64,000 nucleotides of DNA from Flavivirga abyssicola (GCF_030540775.2 NZ_CP141266.1:2591001-2655000), one strand, 5' to 3'; counted from the first letter of the stretch, positions 1-9,042 are shown. Notes: a model not told the origin generated them from the sequence alone. Numbers and translations are program-made.

Positions 1-551
1 TAACGTCGCCTTGAAAAGTACCTTTACTTAAAAAATAAATATATCCTACCGTCTGTCTCCTCGTATGGTATGCCCGCAAATATTGCCTAGACAGTAATAT
101 AAATAATATTAAATAAAAGCTGTATCGTGATTATATGTTAATAGTATCTACCAGATAGAAGCCCCACACTTACAGAGAAAAGTCATTTAGGAACTCCTTT
201 TGAAATAGGTCGTTCTTTCCTAAATAGATGATTATAAGGTTAAAAAAGAGTCTAAGGTGATCGTTAAGAAGTGACCATCAGGCAAGCCCCGACCCTTCGT
301 AAGAATAAAGCACAAAAGCTTCGAAATCCAGGAGCATAGATTGGATGGCGCATTGGCGCGACGTCGAAGTTTTGTGCTTGGTTCTTCTTAGGCATAAGCC
401 AAGAGAAGAAATTCCTATCGAAGGGGCGTCTTTTCTTTTGTTACTTTTCTTTGGACGCGCAAAGAAAAGTAAATAATTGTTCTTTTTTAAAAGATGTGGG
501 TGCACAGTAGTTGCCTCCTCGCAGTCGAGGTTCAACCTAACATAGCTTTAA
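1..551. repeat. Noncoding region with a dispersed palindromic repeat
   Basis: No convincing gene is seen here. From about 286 to 475 the sequence is repeat-like. GCACAAAA-g-CTTCGA near 309 is matched in inverted orientation by TCGAAGTTTTGTGC near 365, so the segment can fold into a hairpin. A second inverted pair, CTTTTCTTTG and CAAAGAAAAG, lies at about 446-470. An 85-codon open frame crosses this on the minus strand, but its product is low-complexity and looks like a translated repeat, so I do not call it a gene. Positions 1-277 show nothing recognisable. Confidence 0.5.
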
Positions 552-1394
552 CTATTTCAACCTAAACTCATACAGGTTCCCACCATCTCCATGTGCTTTT
601 TCATCAGTAATATAAACGGTGTTTTTATCTTTAAAACAAATACTTTCCTTTTGAGATATATTCTTAAAGTCATAAGTTTTAAGCGTACCGTTAAAGAAAT
701 CATCAGACTTGAAATCGGTAAAAATCAAAAATGATTTTTGAGTTAATAAAACCATTTGTTTGCCATCATCACTTATATCTGCTGAGGTCACCCAACAATG
801 TAAATCGTCACAGAAGCTAAACGTGCTAACTAACTCAGCTACATGATTACCTTTTTTAGCAGGGATTTTATACAAATGAGTTTTACCAAAATCGTTTTTT
901 ACACGACTTTTAGTAAATAAATAAAGACTGTCGTTATAATGGAAGAATGCTTCACAATCGAAATATAGTTTTTTCTTTTTTGGAGGAAACTTTTTCTGGT
1001 TTGAATATGTAAAAGAGATCCGTTCCACGTCAATTTTTTTAGAACTTTTTAAAGCGTTTGCATTCACCTTTAAAATACTCAGGTTTTTACGGTCGTTAAC
1101 ATTGTTTCCAAAATCACCTATATAAAGATTGCCAGCTTTATCTGCTGTTAAATCTTCCCAATCATGGTTTTTTGCATCAATTTTTAATGTTTTTATAATA
1201 GCTCCTTTTCTATTTAAACCATAAATTTTAGAAGCATTTCCACCATCATTTAACATCCAAATGACATCTGAATTTGGTACTGTTTCTGTTCCGGAAACTT
1301 CATGCAATGCTTTAGGTAGATCAGCAATCACATTTTTACTTTCTGGGTTACACGATGCTGTTAATAGTATTACTGATAAAAGAAATTTATTCAT
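552..1394 (-). CDS. Putative lipoprotein of unknown function
   Basis: The product is 280 residues. It starts with a short lipoprotein signal ending in the lipobox TASC (Cys15), so it should be anchored in the outer or inner membrane. The body has short repeating strands with phrases such as NDGGN, DWEDL and YIGDFGNN, which suggests a beta-propeller of the kind found in extracytoplasmic sensor or SdiA-regulated-like proteins. No catalytic motif is evident. It is divergent from the flavoprotein gene that starts 48 bp away, and both promoters must lie in that short gap. The lipoprotein call is firm. The propeller fold is inference from sequence texture. Confidence 0.75.
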   Translation of the reverse strand: MNKFLLSVILLTASCNPESKNVIADLPKALHEVSGTETVPNSDVIWMLNDGGNASKIYGLNRKGAIIKTLKIDAKNHDWEDLTADKAGNLYIGDFGNNVNDRKNLSILKVNANALKSSKKIDVERISFTYSNQKKFPPKKKKLYFDCEAFFHYNDSLYLFTKSRVKNDFGKTHLYKIPAKKGNHVAELVSTFSFCDDLHCWVTSADISDDGKQMVLLTQKSFLIFTDFKSDDFFNGTLKTYDFKNISQKESICFKDKNTVYITDEKAHGDGGNLYEFRLK

Positions 1395-1442
1395 TTAGGC
1401 TGTCATCATTTATAATGCTAAATTTACGCAGTAATTTTTGAT

Positions 1443-2654
1443 ATGAGAACATACGACGTTATTATTGTTGGAGGAGGCGCAGCAGGTTTTTTTGCAGCCA
1501 TTACTATTGCTGAGTTAAACCCGAGTTTAAAAGTAGCGATTTTAGAACGAGGAAAAGAGGGGCTACAAAAGGTCAAAATATCTGGAGGTGGCCGATGTAA
1601 TGTAACGCATGCAGAGTTTATACCTTCAGAATTAGTACAAAACTATCCAAGAGGTGAAAAAGAATTATTAGGCCCTTTTCATCAGTTTATGACAGGTGAT
1701 ACCATGGAGTGGTTCGAAAAACGTGGCGTCCCGTTAAAAATTGAAGACGACGGACGGATGTTCCCAGAATCAAATTCATCACAAACCATTATTGATTGTT
1801 TTTTGAAGGAGGCGCAAGAGAATGGTGTAGGAGTCTTATACAATCATTCGGTAAAGTTTATTAAAAAGAAACAAGACCTATGGGAGTTAGAAACAACAGA
1901 AGGTCAATTTACTTCAAAAAAAGTACTAATAACAACAGGTAGCAATCCAAAAATATGGAATCTTTTGGAGGACTTGGGACATTCTATTTCACAGCCCGTA
2001 CCTTCGCTTTTTACTTTCGATATCAAAGATGCCCGAATTAAAGATATCCCAGGGGTTGTGGCTCAAAATGTAGAAATTAAAGTTGTTGATAGCCATTTAG
2101 AGTCAGAAGGTCCAGTACTCATTACGCATGTGGGAATGAGTGCTCCAGCAATTTTAAAACTTTCAGCATTTGGAGCTTTAGAATTGGCAAAACGCGATTA
2201 TAAGTTTCAAATTAAAATCAATTTTATAAAACGATCCTTTAAAGAATGTTTAGACGATTTGAAGGAATTCAAACAAGAGTTCGCGAAAAAGACCGTATTT
2301 AAATTTACACAATACGAATTACCTAAAAGGTTATGGCAACAGTTAGTATTAGCATCCCAAATTTCAATGACTACGACTTGGGCAGATATAAACAAACAAC
2401 AATTGGACGCTTTAGCATTGCAGCTAACAGAAGCTGTATTTAAAGTGACAGGTAAAAGTACTTTTAAAGAAGAATTTGTTACTGCTGGAGGCATCGATTT
2501 AAAAGAAGTTAATTTTAAAACCTTCGAAAGTAAACTTTGTGAAGGTATGTACTTTGCTGGTGAAATTTTAAATATAGACGCTATTACAGGAGGGTTTAAT
2601 TTTCAGAATGCCTGGACAGGTGCTTATATTGCGGCAAGATCTATTGTTAATTAG
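1443..2654 (+). CDS. BaiN/HI0933-family NAD(P)/FAD-dependent flavoprotein
   Basis: The 403-residue product begins with a Rossmann FAD-binding motif, VGGGAAGFFAA, at about residues 9-19. It carries the family signature KISGGGRCN at 45-53 and the C-terminal FAD-contact segment DAITGGFNFQNAWTGA near 378-393. These define the HI0933/YhiN/BaiN family of soluble flavoproteins, annotated as aminoacetone-oxidase-like or NAD(P)/FAD-dependent oxidoreductases. The physiological substrate of most members is unknown. Length is normal and the ATG start directly precedes the FAD motif. It appears monocistronic. Confidence 0.92.
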   Translation: MRTYDVIIVGGGAAGFFAAITIAELNPSLKVAILERGKEGLQKVKISGGGRCNVTHAEFIPSELVQNYPRGEKELLGPFHQFMTGDTMEWFEKRGVPLKIEDDGRMFPESNSSQTIIDCFLKEAQENGVGVLYNHSVKFIKKKQDLWELETTEGQFTSKKVLITTGSNPKIWNLLEDLGHSISQPVPSLFTFDIKDARIKDIPGVVAQNVEIKVVDSHLESEGPVLITHVGMSAPAILKLSAFGALELAKRDYKFQIKINFIKRSFKECLDDLKEFKQEFAKKTVFKFTQYELPKRLWQQLVLASQISMTTTWADINKQQLDALALQLTEAVFKVTGKSTFKEEFVTAGGIDLKEVNFKTFESKLCEGMYFAGEILNIDAITGGFNFQNAWTGAYIAARSIVN

Positions 2655-2753
2655 TGGCTAAAGATCCTAAAGACCTTATGGGGGTATTTCATTTAATCAT
2701 TTAAAAAAATAGTTATTTATATATATAATTTATATATTTGATATATAATATTT

Positions 2754-3017
2754 ATGTTATTTGCGATGGGAAAAACAAAAAAGCTTATTGAGTTAGATGA
2801 TAAAGCTATTGAAATTCTTGAAAAACAAGCAAAACTTCAAAAACGCTCTTTAAAAAACTATATAGAATTTACATTGGAAGATGCTGCAGTACGATTTAGT
2901 GAGCCTTCGGAAGCTTATAAAACCATGATGGATGATATTATAAAGAGAGATGAAGAAGGGAATTTAAAAACAACGTCGGTTGCTGAGGTTTTAGCAAAGT
3001 ATGGAAGAAAATTATAG
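2754..3017 (+). CDS. Antitoxin of a type II toxin-antitoxin pair
   Basis: This is an 87-residue charged protein. An N-terminal segment around IELDDKAIEILEKQAKLQKRSLKNYIEFTLED resembles a ribbon-helix-helix DNA-binding fold, as in DUF2683-type antitoxins, and the acidic C-terminal tail would wrap the toxin. A second ATG at 2766 (MGKTKK) lacks the odd hydrophobic leader MLFA and may be the true start. The frame overlaps the downstream toxin by 17 bp, the usual arrangement for a co-translated antitoxin-toxin pair. The AT-rich TATATAT stretch just upstream would suit an autoregulated promoter and operator. Confidence 0.8.
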   Translation: MLFAMGKTKKLIELDDKAIEILEKQAKLQKRSLKNYIEFTLEDAAVRFSEPSEAYKTMMDDIIKRDEEGNLKTTSVAEVLAKYGRKL

Positions 3018-3273
3018 GTTTTCGGATGAAGCTAAACTAGAACTTCACAGAGCGTTGTGCTATTTTAAGTTGATGCAGAAAGATGATGTCTTTATGGATG
3101 ACCTAATTAGTCAATTAAGACTTATTTCTTCAATGCCTACTGCATTTCAAATTAGATATAAAAGCGTTAGAATTCTTGGATTCAATAAATTTAATTACTC
3201 AATTCATTACAGAATTAAAGAGGGTGGTGACATTTTAATCTATCACATACTTAATCAAAAGCAAGATTTTTAA
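3001..3273 (+). CDS. RelE/ParE-family toxin
   Basis: The 90-residue protein has the plan of the RelE/ParE superfamily: two N-terminal helices (FSDEAKLELHRALCYFKLMQ), a central Pro/Phe-containing turn, and a C-terminal beta sheet ending in HYRIKEGGDILIYHILNQ. RelE types cleave mRNA in the ribosome and ParE types poison gyrase. The sequence alone does not decide between them. Overlap with the preceding antitoxin supports the call. The DUF1697 gene begins one base after the stop, so all three may be one transcript. Confidence 0.8.
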   Translation: MEENYRFSDEAKLELHRALCYFKLMQKDDVFMDDLISQLRLISSMPTAFQIRYKSVRILGFNKFNYSIHYRIKEGGDILIYHILNQKQDF

Positions 3274-3274
3274 A

Positions 3275-3814
3275 GTGAAAACATACATAGCACTTTTAAG
3301 AGGTATTAATGTTAGCGGACAAAAAAAGATCCCAATGGCAGAGCTAAGGGATTTACTAACTAACTCTGGATTAGAACATGTACAGACCTACATCCAAAGT
3401 GGGAATGTGATTTTTAAGTCAACCGAACAAGACATTCAAAAACTGGAATTAAAAATACACGAGACTATCAAAATGCATTTTGGTTTTGAAGTCCCGATTC
3501 TTATTAAAACCCCAGAAGGTTTGCAGAAAGTCTTTGATGATTGTCCATTTCCAGAAGAGAAAAAAACAAACAGCTATTTTACATTATTATATACCATTCC
3601 AGATAAAGATTTAGTAAAAGAAGCTGCAAAATTATCGTACCCAAATGAAGAGTTCGTTATAATGAATAGCTGTATTTATTTTTACTGTTCCACAGGTTAC
3701 GGAAAAGCGAAATACAGTAATAATTTTTTTGAACGTAAACTAAAAACAACATCAACAGCAAGAAACTATAAAACGATGCTAAAGCTTTTAGAGTTATCTT
3801 CAGATGGGGCTTAA
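3275..3814 (+). CDS. DUF1697 domain-containing protein
   Basis: The 179-residue product opens with the DUF1697 hallmark YIALLRGINVSGQKKIPM and continues with LTNSGLEHVQTYIQSGNVIF, which is diagnostic of this small cytoplasmic family. Its biochemical role is unknown. The start is GTG at 3275, one base after the toxin stop codon. That spacing suggests translational coupling with the toxin-antitoxin pair, although DUF1697 genes are usually stand-alone. Length is typical for the family. Confidence 0.88.
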   Translation: MKTYIALLRGINVSGQKKIPMAELRDLLTNSGLEHVQTYIQSGNVIFKSTEQDIQKLELKIHETIKMHFGFEVPILIKTPEGLQKVFDDCPFPEEKKTNSYFTLLYTIPDKDLVKEAAKLSYPNEEFVIMNSCIYFYCSTGYGKAKYSNNFFERKLKTTSTARNYKTMLKLLELSSDGA

Positions 3815-4152
3815 TCGAAAAGAGTTCCTCAATGTTGTGCGTCGAGGTTTCTGCTGAAATTGTCATTCCCGTGAAATCGTAAGATTCATTATTATAAAAA
3901 TATAACGCAATGAATAAAACGGGGATCTAAAATCATCATCATTTGAACAAGACGAAATCAATCGGATTAGGGCAAAAAGCACGATCATTTTTTTCATAGC
4001 TTACCAAAAGACGCATAAGTGTATGTTTGGTTGTGTCAAATTATAATTAACAAATAGGTGACCAATTGGATATTTCCTATTTTTGCCAAATATTAATGAT
4101 CGATTTATAGAAGTCTGTTTTAAATAGGCTTTGTCGGCGGATTTAAAATAGA
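3815..4152. other. Intergenic region with a partial TTGTCATTC repeat
   Basis: No gene is seen. A partial dispersed-repeat end, TTGTCATTCCCGTGAA, lies at about 3860-3875 and matches the repeat family found further along the window. The last 80 bp hold the likely promoter of the mevalonate gene cluster. Confidence 0.5.
4078..4085 (+). promoter_or_regulatory. Bacteroidota -7 box upstream of mvaD
   Basis: TATTTTTG fits the consensus TAnnTTTG. It lies 68 bp before the ATG of mvaD. No good TTG is seen at the -33 spacing, so this is a moderate call. Confidence 0.4.
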
Positions 4153-5262
4153 ATGCAAGAAGTACAATTTATCCCTAAAACCTATACAAATTCTATTGAA
4201 AAAGGAAGTTTTACATGGACATCGCCAAGTAATATTGCTTTAGTTAAATATTGGGGTAAAAAAGAACATCAAATTCCGGAGAACCCATCTGTTAGTTTTA
4301 CGCTCGATAATTGTAAGACAATCACAACTTTGGGTTTTACTAAAAAAGAAAACCGAGATGATTTCTCTTTCGATGTTTTTCTAGATGGTGATAAAAAAGA
4401 TGATTTTAAACCAAAAATTGAAACTTTTTTTAAGCGAATTGAAGCCTATTTACCATTTTTAAGAACCTATCATTTTAAGATTGAAACCTCTAATACGTTT
4501 CCACATAGTTCTGGTATAGCCTCTTCTGCAAGTGGTATGAGCGCATTGGCCATGTGCTTAATGAGTATAGAGAAGTTATTGATGGAATCTGATAGTACTT
4601 TAAGCATAGCCGAAAGAGCTATTAACGATGATTTTTTCATTCAAAAAGCATCTTTTTTAGCACGATTAGGTTCGGGAAGCGCCTGTAGGAGTTTAGAAGG
4701 TGATTTAGTAGTTTGGGGAAAACATAGCGAGATTGATGGGAGTTCAGATTTATTTGGTATAAAGTATCCATTTGAAGTGCATGAAAACTTTAAAAATTAC
4801 CAGGATACTATTTTGTTGGTTGATAAAGGCGAAAAACAAGTAAGCAGTACTGTCGGTCATAATTTAATGTACGGCCACCCGTTTGCCCAAGAACGCTTTA
4901 AACAAGCTCATAAAAATTTATCAAACCTGATAAACATCTTTAAAGAAGGCGATTTAGACACCTTTATAGAAATCGTTGAAAGTGAGGCATTAACGCTTCA
5001 TGCCATGATGATGACTAGCATGCCGTATTTTATTTTAATGAAACCAAATAGCTTAGAAATTATAAATAAAATTTGGTCATTTAGGCAAGCAACAAACTCA
5101 AAAGTCTGTTTTACACTGGATGCAGGGGCCAATGTACATCTTTTGTATCCTGAAAATGAATGTGAACAAGTTTGTGAATTTGTTAAGGATGAATTAGTTG
5201 CATTTTGTCAAAAAGGTCAGTATATTAACGATAAAATTGGATTTGGAGCAAAACAATTGTAA
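4153..5262 (+). CDS. mvaD: Diphosphomevalonate decarboxylase
   Basis: The enzyme performs ATP-dependent decarboxylation of mevalonate 5-diphosphate to isopentenyl diphosphate, the last step of the mevalonate pathway. The 369-residue product has the family signature SNIALVKYWGK at 26-36, the GHMP ATP-binding loop PHSSGIASSASG at 117-128, and ARLGSGSACRS near 170-180, which carries the conserved Ser/Arg. Length fits the family, with a somewhat extended C-terminus. It is first in a same-strand run with a mevalonate-type kinase and a UbiA prenyltransferase, consistent with isoprenoid supply. Confidence 0.93.
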   Translation: MQEVQFIPKTYTNSIEKGSFTWTSPSNIALVKYWGKKEHQIPENPSVSFTLDNCKTITTLGFTKKENRDDFSFDVFLDGDKKDDFKPKIETFFKRIEAYLPFLRTYHFKIETSNTFPHSSGIASSASGMSALAMCLMSIEKLLMESDSTLSIAERAINDDFFIQKASFLARLGSGSACRSLEGDLVVWGKHSEIDGSSDLFGIKYPFEVHENFKNYQDTILLVDKGEKQVSSTVGHNLMYGHPFAQERFKQAHKNLSNLINIFKEGDLDTFIEIVESEALTLHAMMMTSMPYFILMKPNSLEIINKIWSFRQATNSKVCFTLDAGANVHLLYPENECEQVCEFVKDELVAFCQKGQYINDKIGFGAKQL

Positions 5263-5290
5263 TTTTGACGAGCCAAATCAAAAGTAACTT

Positions 5291-6220
5291 ATGAAAGGAC
5301 CCTTATTTTACTCAAAAATATTACTCTTCGGAGAGTATGGAATCATTAAAGATTCTAAAGGGTTGTCCATCCCTTATAATTTTTACAATGGTGCTTTAAA
5401 GACAGATGAAAACCCTTCAGATACAGCCATTGAATCGAATGAAAGTTTAAAGCATTTTGTTGATTATTTAGAAGCTATTGATTCTGAATTAGTAACGTTT
5501 GATATAGCATTGCTAAAACAACATGTTAACGCCGGTATGTATTTCGATTCTTCTATCCCTCAAGGTTACGGTGTTGGAAGTAGTGGTGCTTTAGTCGCTG
5601 CCATATATGATAAATATGCTCAGAACAAAATCACGGTTTTAGAGAATTTAACACGTGAAAAGCTGTTGAAATTAAAAGCGATTTTTTCAGCAATGGAATC
5701 CTTTTTCCATGGGAAGTCGTCCGGATTAGATCCACTAAATAGTTATTTAAGTATCCCAATCCTTATCAATTCTAAAGACAATATTGAAGCCACAGGAATA
5801 CCTTCGCAAAAGAATGAAGGTAAAAATGCAGTGTTTCTATTAGATAGTGGTATTATTGGAGAAACGGCACCAATGGTGAGCATTTTTATGGAAAATATGA
5901 AGCAAGAAGGTTTCCGTAATATGCTTAAAGATCAGTTTATAAAGCATACTGATGCGTGTATTGACGATTTTTTAAATGGAAATATCAAGTCGCTATTTAA
6001 GAATACAAAGCGTTTATCAAAAGTAGTCTTAAATCATTTTAAGCCTATGATTCCGCAGCAATTTCATGAACTTTGGAAAAAAGGTATTGAAACAAATGAA
6101 TATTATTTAAAGCTTTGTGGTTCTGGCGGAGGTGGTTATATTCTAGGTTTCACCGAAGATATCGATAGAGCAAAGCAAGCGCTTAGTGACTATAAATTAG
6201 AAGTCGTATACAACTTCTAA
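5291..6220 (+). CDS. GHMP kinase, probable mevalonate kinase
   Basis: The 309-residue protein starts KILLFGEYGII, the substrate-binding strand of mevalonate kinases. It has the GHMP phosphate loop PQGYGVGSSGA at 90-100, a catalytic-region motif FFHGKSSGLDP near 140-150, and the C-terminal GHMP loop LCGSGGGGYILGF. It would phosphorylate mevalonate or phosphomevalonate with ATP. Its place 28 bp after mvaD supports a mevalonate-pathway role. Mevalonate kinase and phosphomevalonate kinase cannot be separated with certainty from sequence, but HGKSSGLD favours mevalonate kinase. Confidence 0.82.
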   Translation: MKGPLFYSKILLFGEYGIIKDSKGLSIPYNFYNGALKTDENPSDTAIESNESLKHFVDYLEAIDSELVTFDIALLKQHVNAGMYFDSSIPQGYGVGSSGALVAAIYDKYAQNKITVLENLTREKLLKLKAIFSAMESFFHGKSSGLDPLNSYLSIPILINSKDNIEATGIPSQKNEGKNAVFLLDSGIIGETAPMVSIFMENMKQEGFRNMLKDQFIKHTDACIDDFLNGNIKSLFKNTKRLSKVVLNHFKPMIPQQFHELWKKGIETNEYYLKLCGSGGGGYILGFTEDIDRAKQALSDYKLEVVYNF

Positions 6221-6272
6221 ACTTCACGTTTATTATTCTGAATGTATTTCAGAATTTCAATATTAAGTTTTT

Positions 6273-7175
6273 ATGTTAAACAGAAAGCAAAAACATATCC
6301 TACTTAAGTTTTTTAGCTTATTTTCTGTTGTAAGAGGTTATAATATTTTAATTATTGTTATTGCGCAATACTTAACATCTATCTACATCCTAGCTCATAA
6401 TAAACCATTAAAACAGGTTATTTTTGATCTTAATTTATTTATGATTGTTTTAGCTTCTGCGGTTACTATAGCGGGAGGCTACATTATAAATAACTTTTAT
6501 GATTCGGAGAAAGATTTAATCAATAGACCCATAAAATCGAGATTAGACAGATTAGTAAGTCAAAACACAAAACTCTCTTTTTATTTTGTTTTAAATTTTT
6601 TAGCAGCCATTATGGCTAGCTATGTTTCCTTTAAGGCTGTTGTGTTCTTTTCTATTTATATTTTTGGTATTTGGTTTTATTCCCATAAGTTAAAAAAACA
6701 ACCATTTATTGGTAATCTAACATCAGCTATTTTAACCATTACACCGTTTTTTGCCATTTTTATGTACTATAAAAACTTCGAAACGGTCATTTTTGTACAC
6801 GCTATGTTTTTGTTTTTAATTATTTCTATGCGAGAACTCACAAAAGATTTGGAAAATATAAAAGGTGATTTAGTTCAGAATTATAAAACCATTCCAATTG
6901 CTTATGGTGAAAGAGTGTCTAAATTGATGTTAACCGTATTGTCTATTTTAACATTAATTCCAACTTATTTATTATTGTTTAAGTATGAAGTAGGGCATAT
7001 GTATTTATATTTTTACTTAAGCACATTATTATTACTTGGGTTTCAGGTATTGCTTTGGAAGTCAAAAACAAAGACTCATTATCTTATTCTCCACAATACG
7101 TTAAAATTTATTATTGTGTTAGGGGTTTTTAGTATTTTGTTGATTGATATTACAATTGTATTACATAGAATTTAA
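6273..7175 (+). CDS. UbiA-family prenyltransferase
   Basis: This 300-residue integral membrane protein has about eight hydrophobic segments. It carries the two Asp-rich loops of UbiA enzymes: NNFYDSEKD at 73-81 and KDLENIKGD at 191-199. These bind the Mg-diphosphate of a prenyl donor. Flavobacterial relatives are usually named geranylgeranylglycerol-phosphate geranylgeranyltransferase, by analogy with the archaeal lipid enzyme. The actual acceptor in Bacteroidota is not established. Location directly after the mevalonate genes fits use of an isoprenyl donor. The stop overlaps the ATG of the next gene (TTTAATGG). Confidence 0.85.
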   Translation: MLNRKQKHILLKFFSLFSVVRGYNILIIVIAQYLTSIYILAHNKPLKQVIFDLNLFMIVLASAVTIAGGYIINNFYDSEKDLINRPIKSRLDRLVSQNTKLSFYFVLNFLAAIMASYVSFKAVVFFSIYIFGIWFYSHKLKKQPFIGNLTSAILTITPFFAIFMYYKNFETVIFVHAMFLFLIISMRELTKDLENIKGDLVQNYKTIPIAYGERVSKLMLTVLSILTLIPTYLLLFKYEVGHMYLYFYLSTLLLLGFQVLLWKSKTKTHYLILHNTLKFIIVLGVFSILLIDITIVLHRI

Positions 7176-8129
7176 TGGAAGAAAATAGACTCAAAGTAGC
7201 ACTTGCTCAAATTTCACCAGTTTGGCTAAACAAAACCGATACCTTAAAAAAGGTAAAACAATGTATTATAGATGCTTCTAAAGAGGCTGTGGAATTGATT
7301 GTTTTTGGGGAAGGTTTATTGCCTGGTTATCCGTTTTTGGTTAGCACTAACAGGAGGTGCAGAATGGGACAAAACCGTAAATAAAGAATTGCATGCGCAT
7401 TACGTATCTAATGCCATTTGTATAGAAAAAGGGGATTTAGAACCTATTTGCGAGTTGTCTAAAAAATATAAAATAGCTATTTATTTAGGAATTATAGAGC
7501 GTCCATTGGATAGAGGGGGACACAGTGTTTATGCCTCTTTAGTTTATATAGATCAGGAAGGAAATATTCAATCGGTACACAGAAAGTTACAACCAACTTA
7601 TGACGAGCGTTTAACATGGTCTCCAGGAGATGGGAATGGTTTACAGGTACACTCATTAAAACAATTTACAGTTGGCGGATTAAACTGTTGGGAAAACTGG
7701 ATGCCTCTACCAAGAGCTGCTTTATATGGTTTAGGAGAAGATTTGCATATTGCTGTATGGCCAGGAGGTGATCATAATACGAAGGATATTACACGATTTA
7801 TAGCTCGAGAATCACGTTCGTTTGTCATATCAGTATCTGGTTTAATGACTAAAGAAGACTTTCCTAAAGACACGCCACATTTAAATCAGATTATTGAAAA
7901 AGCTCCGGATGTTTTAGCTAATGGCGGTAGTTGTATTGCAGGACCAGATGGTGAATGGATTGTTGAACCTGTTTTACATAAAGAAGGTTTGATTATACAA
8001 ACCATCGATTTTAATCGTGTGTTAGAAGAACGTCAAAATTTTGATCCCGTTGGGCATTATTCCAGACCAGATGTTACTAAGCTAAGTGTTAATAGAACAC
8101 GTCAATCTACAGTTGAATTCAAGGATTAA
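7175..8129 (+). pseudogene. Carbon-nitrogen hydrolase (nitrilase), frameshifted
   Basis: Two overlapping frames encode one nitrilase-superfamily protein. The first (from 7175) gives ALAQISPVWLNK and the active-site Glu in VFGEG (about residue 46), then diverges after LLPGYP. The second frame resumes FWLALTGGAEWDK. Five T at 7334-7338 would need to be four to restore the frame, giving about 317 residues with the full Glu-Lys-Cys triad: Glu46, Lys in VHRKLQP (about 137) and Cys in GGLNCWENW (about 171). GLNCWEN is typical of true nitrilases. The 3' part is intact to its stop, so this is a very recent lesion or a homopolymer sequencing error. It overlaps the UbiA stop and is probably cotranscribed. 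Confidence 0.88.
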
Positions 8130-8171
8130 AACAAATTGGCGTTCTTAAATCGTCAATCGTAAATTTAGCTA

Positions 8172-8179
8172 TATCTTTG
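8172..8179 (+). promoter_or_regulatory. -7 promoter box before the pseudouridine synthase
   Basis: TATCTTTG matches TAnnTTTG exactly and lies 17 bp before the ATG at 8197. The mRNA leader would therefore be very short. No clear -33 TTG is present. Confidence 0.5.
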
Positions 8180-8196
8180 CAAAAAAAATTAGAGTG

Positions 8197-9042
8197 ATGA
8201 GTAAACAACAAGGCGGACAAAGAAAAGGAAAGACTTCTCCTGGAGGTTCTAAAAAAGACTTCAAGAAAAGTTATGTGAAAGGAAATGCGCCTTTTAGAAA
8301 GAGTGATGGTCAGCAAAATAAAAAACCATCCAATCCTGACGAAATAAGATTAAATAAATACGTTGCCAATTCTGGAATATGTTCTCGTAGAGAGGCGGAT
8401 GTTCATATTGCAACTGGTTTAGTTTCTGTGAATGGAAAAGTCGTTACAGAAATGGGTTATAAAGTTAAGATAGGCGATGAGGTTCGTTATGACGGTGCTC
8501 GCATTAACCCAGAAAAGAAAGCCTATGTATTGCTTAATAAACCAAAGGGGTTTGCAACGACAACTAGTGAAGGGAAAGGTAGAACGGTAATGGACTTAGT
8601 TGCTAATGCGACAACCTCTCGCATAAAACCAATTGGTCGTTTAGGTAGAAACTCTAAAGGCTTATTGTTGTTTACTAATGATGATATTATTGTAGATAAG
8701 TTTACTAACTCTAAAAACGGTGTAGCTCGCTTATTTCATATAGAATTGAATAAAAACTTAAAATTGGAGGACTTAAAAAAGGTTCAGGCAGGTTTTAAAG
8801 TGGAAGGGAAATTAATAACAGTTGAGGAAATTAGTTATATAGATGGTGCTTCAAAAAAAGAAATAGGCCTTAAAATTAAAAACACAGGAAATACTATCAT
8901 TCGCACCATATTCGACTATTTAAAATATGAGATTGAAAGTTTAGATTGTGTTGCCATTGGTCACCTTACTAAAAAAGATATTCCCCGTGGTTCATGGAAG
9001 CATCTTACTGAGCAGGAATTGAATACCTTGAAGATGCTGTAG
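8197..9042 (+). CDS. RsuA/RluB-like pseudouridine synthase with Gly at the catalytic Asp position
   Basis: The family converts uridine to pseudouridine in rRNA. The 281-residue protein has a Lys/Gly-rich disordered N-terminus (about 1-48), an S4 RNA-binding domain (LNKYVANSGICSRREAD, about 52-68) and the RsuA/RluB catalytic domain. The family motif GRLD, whose Asp is the nucleophile, reads GRLGRNSKGLLLFTND here, with Gly150 in the Asp position (codon GGT). The rest of the domain is intact, so it may be a Bacteroidota subfamily with changed chemistry or an RNA-binding remnant. A GTG at 8194 directly precedes the ATG; I take the ATG. Enzyme activity is uncertain. Confidence 0.85.
   Translation: MSKQQGGQRKGKTSPGGSKKDFKKSYVKGNAPFRKSDGQQNKKPSNPDEIRLNKYVANSGICSRREADVHIATGLVSVNGKVVTEMGYKVKIGDEVRYDGARINPEKKAYVLLNKPKGFATTTSEGKGRTVMDLVANATTSRIKPIGRLGRNSKGLLLFTNDDIIVDKFTNSKNGVARLFHIELNKNLKLEDLKKVQAGFKVEGKLITVEEISYIDGASKKEIGLKIKNTGNTIIRTIFDYLKYEIESLDCVAIGHLTKKDIPRGSWKHLTEQELNTLKML

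Noticed and set aside
278-535. 85-codon frame on the minus strand
   Set aside because: It crosses inverted repeats and its product is low-complexity and looks like a translated repeat, with no start context; I treat it as noncoding.
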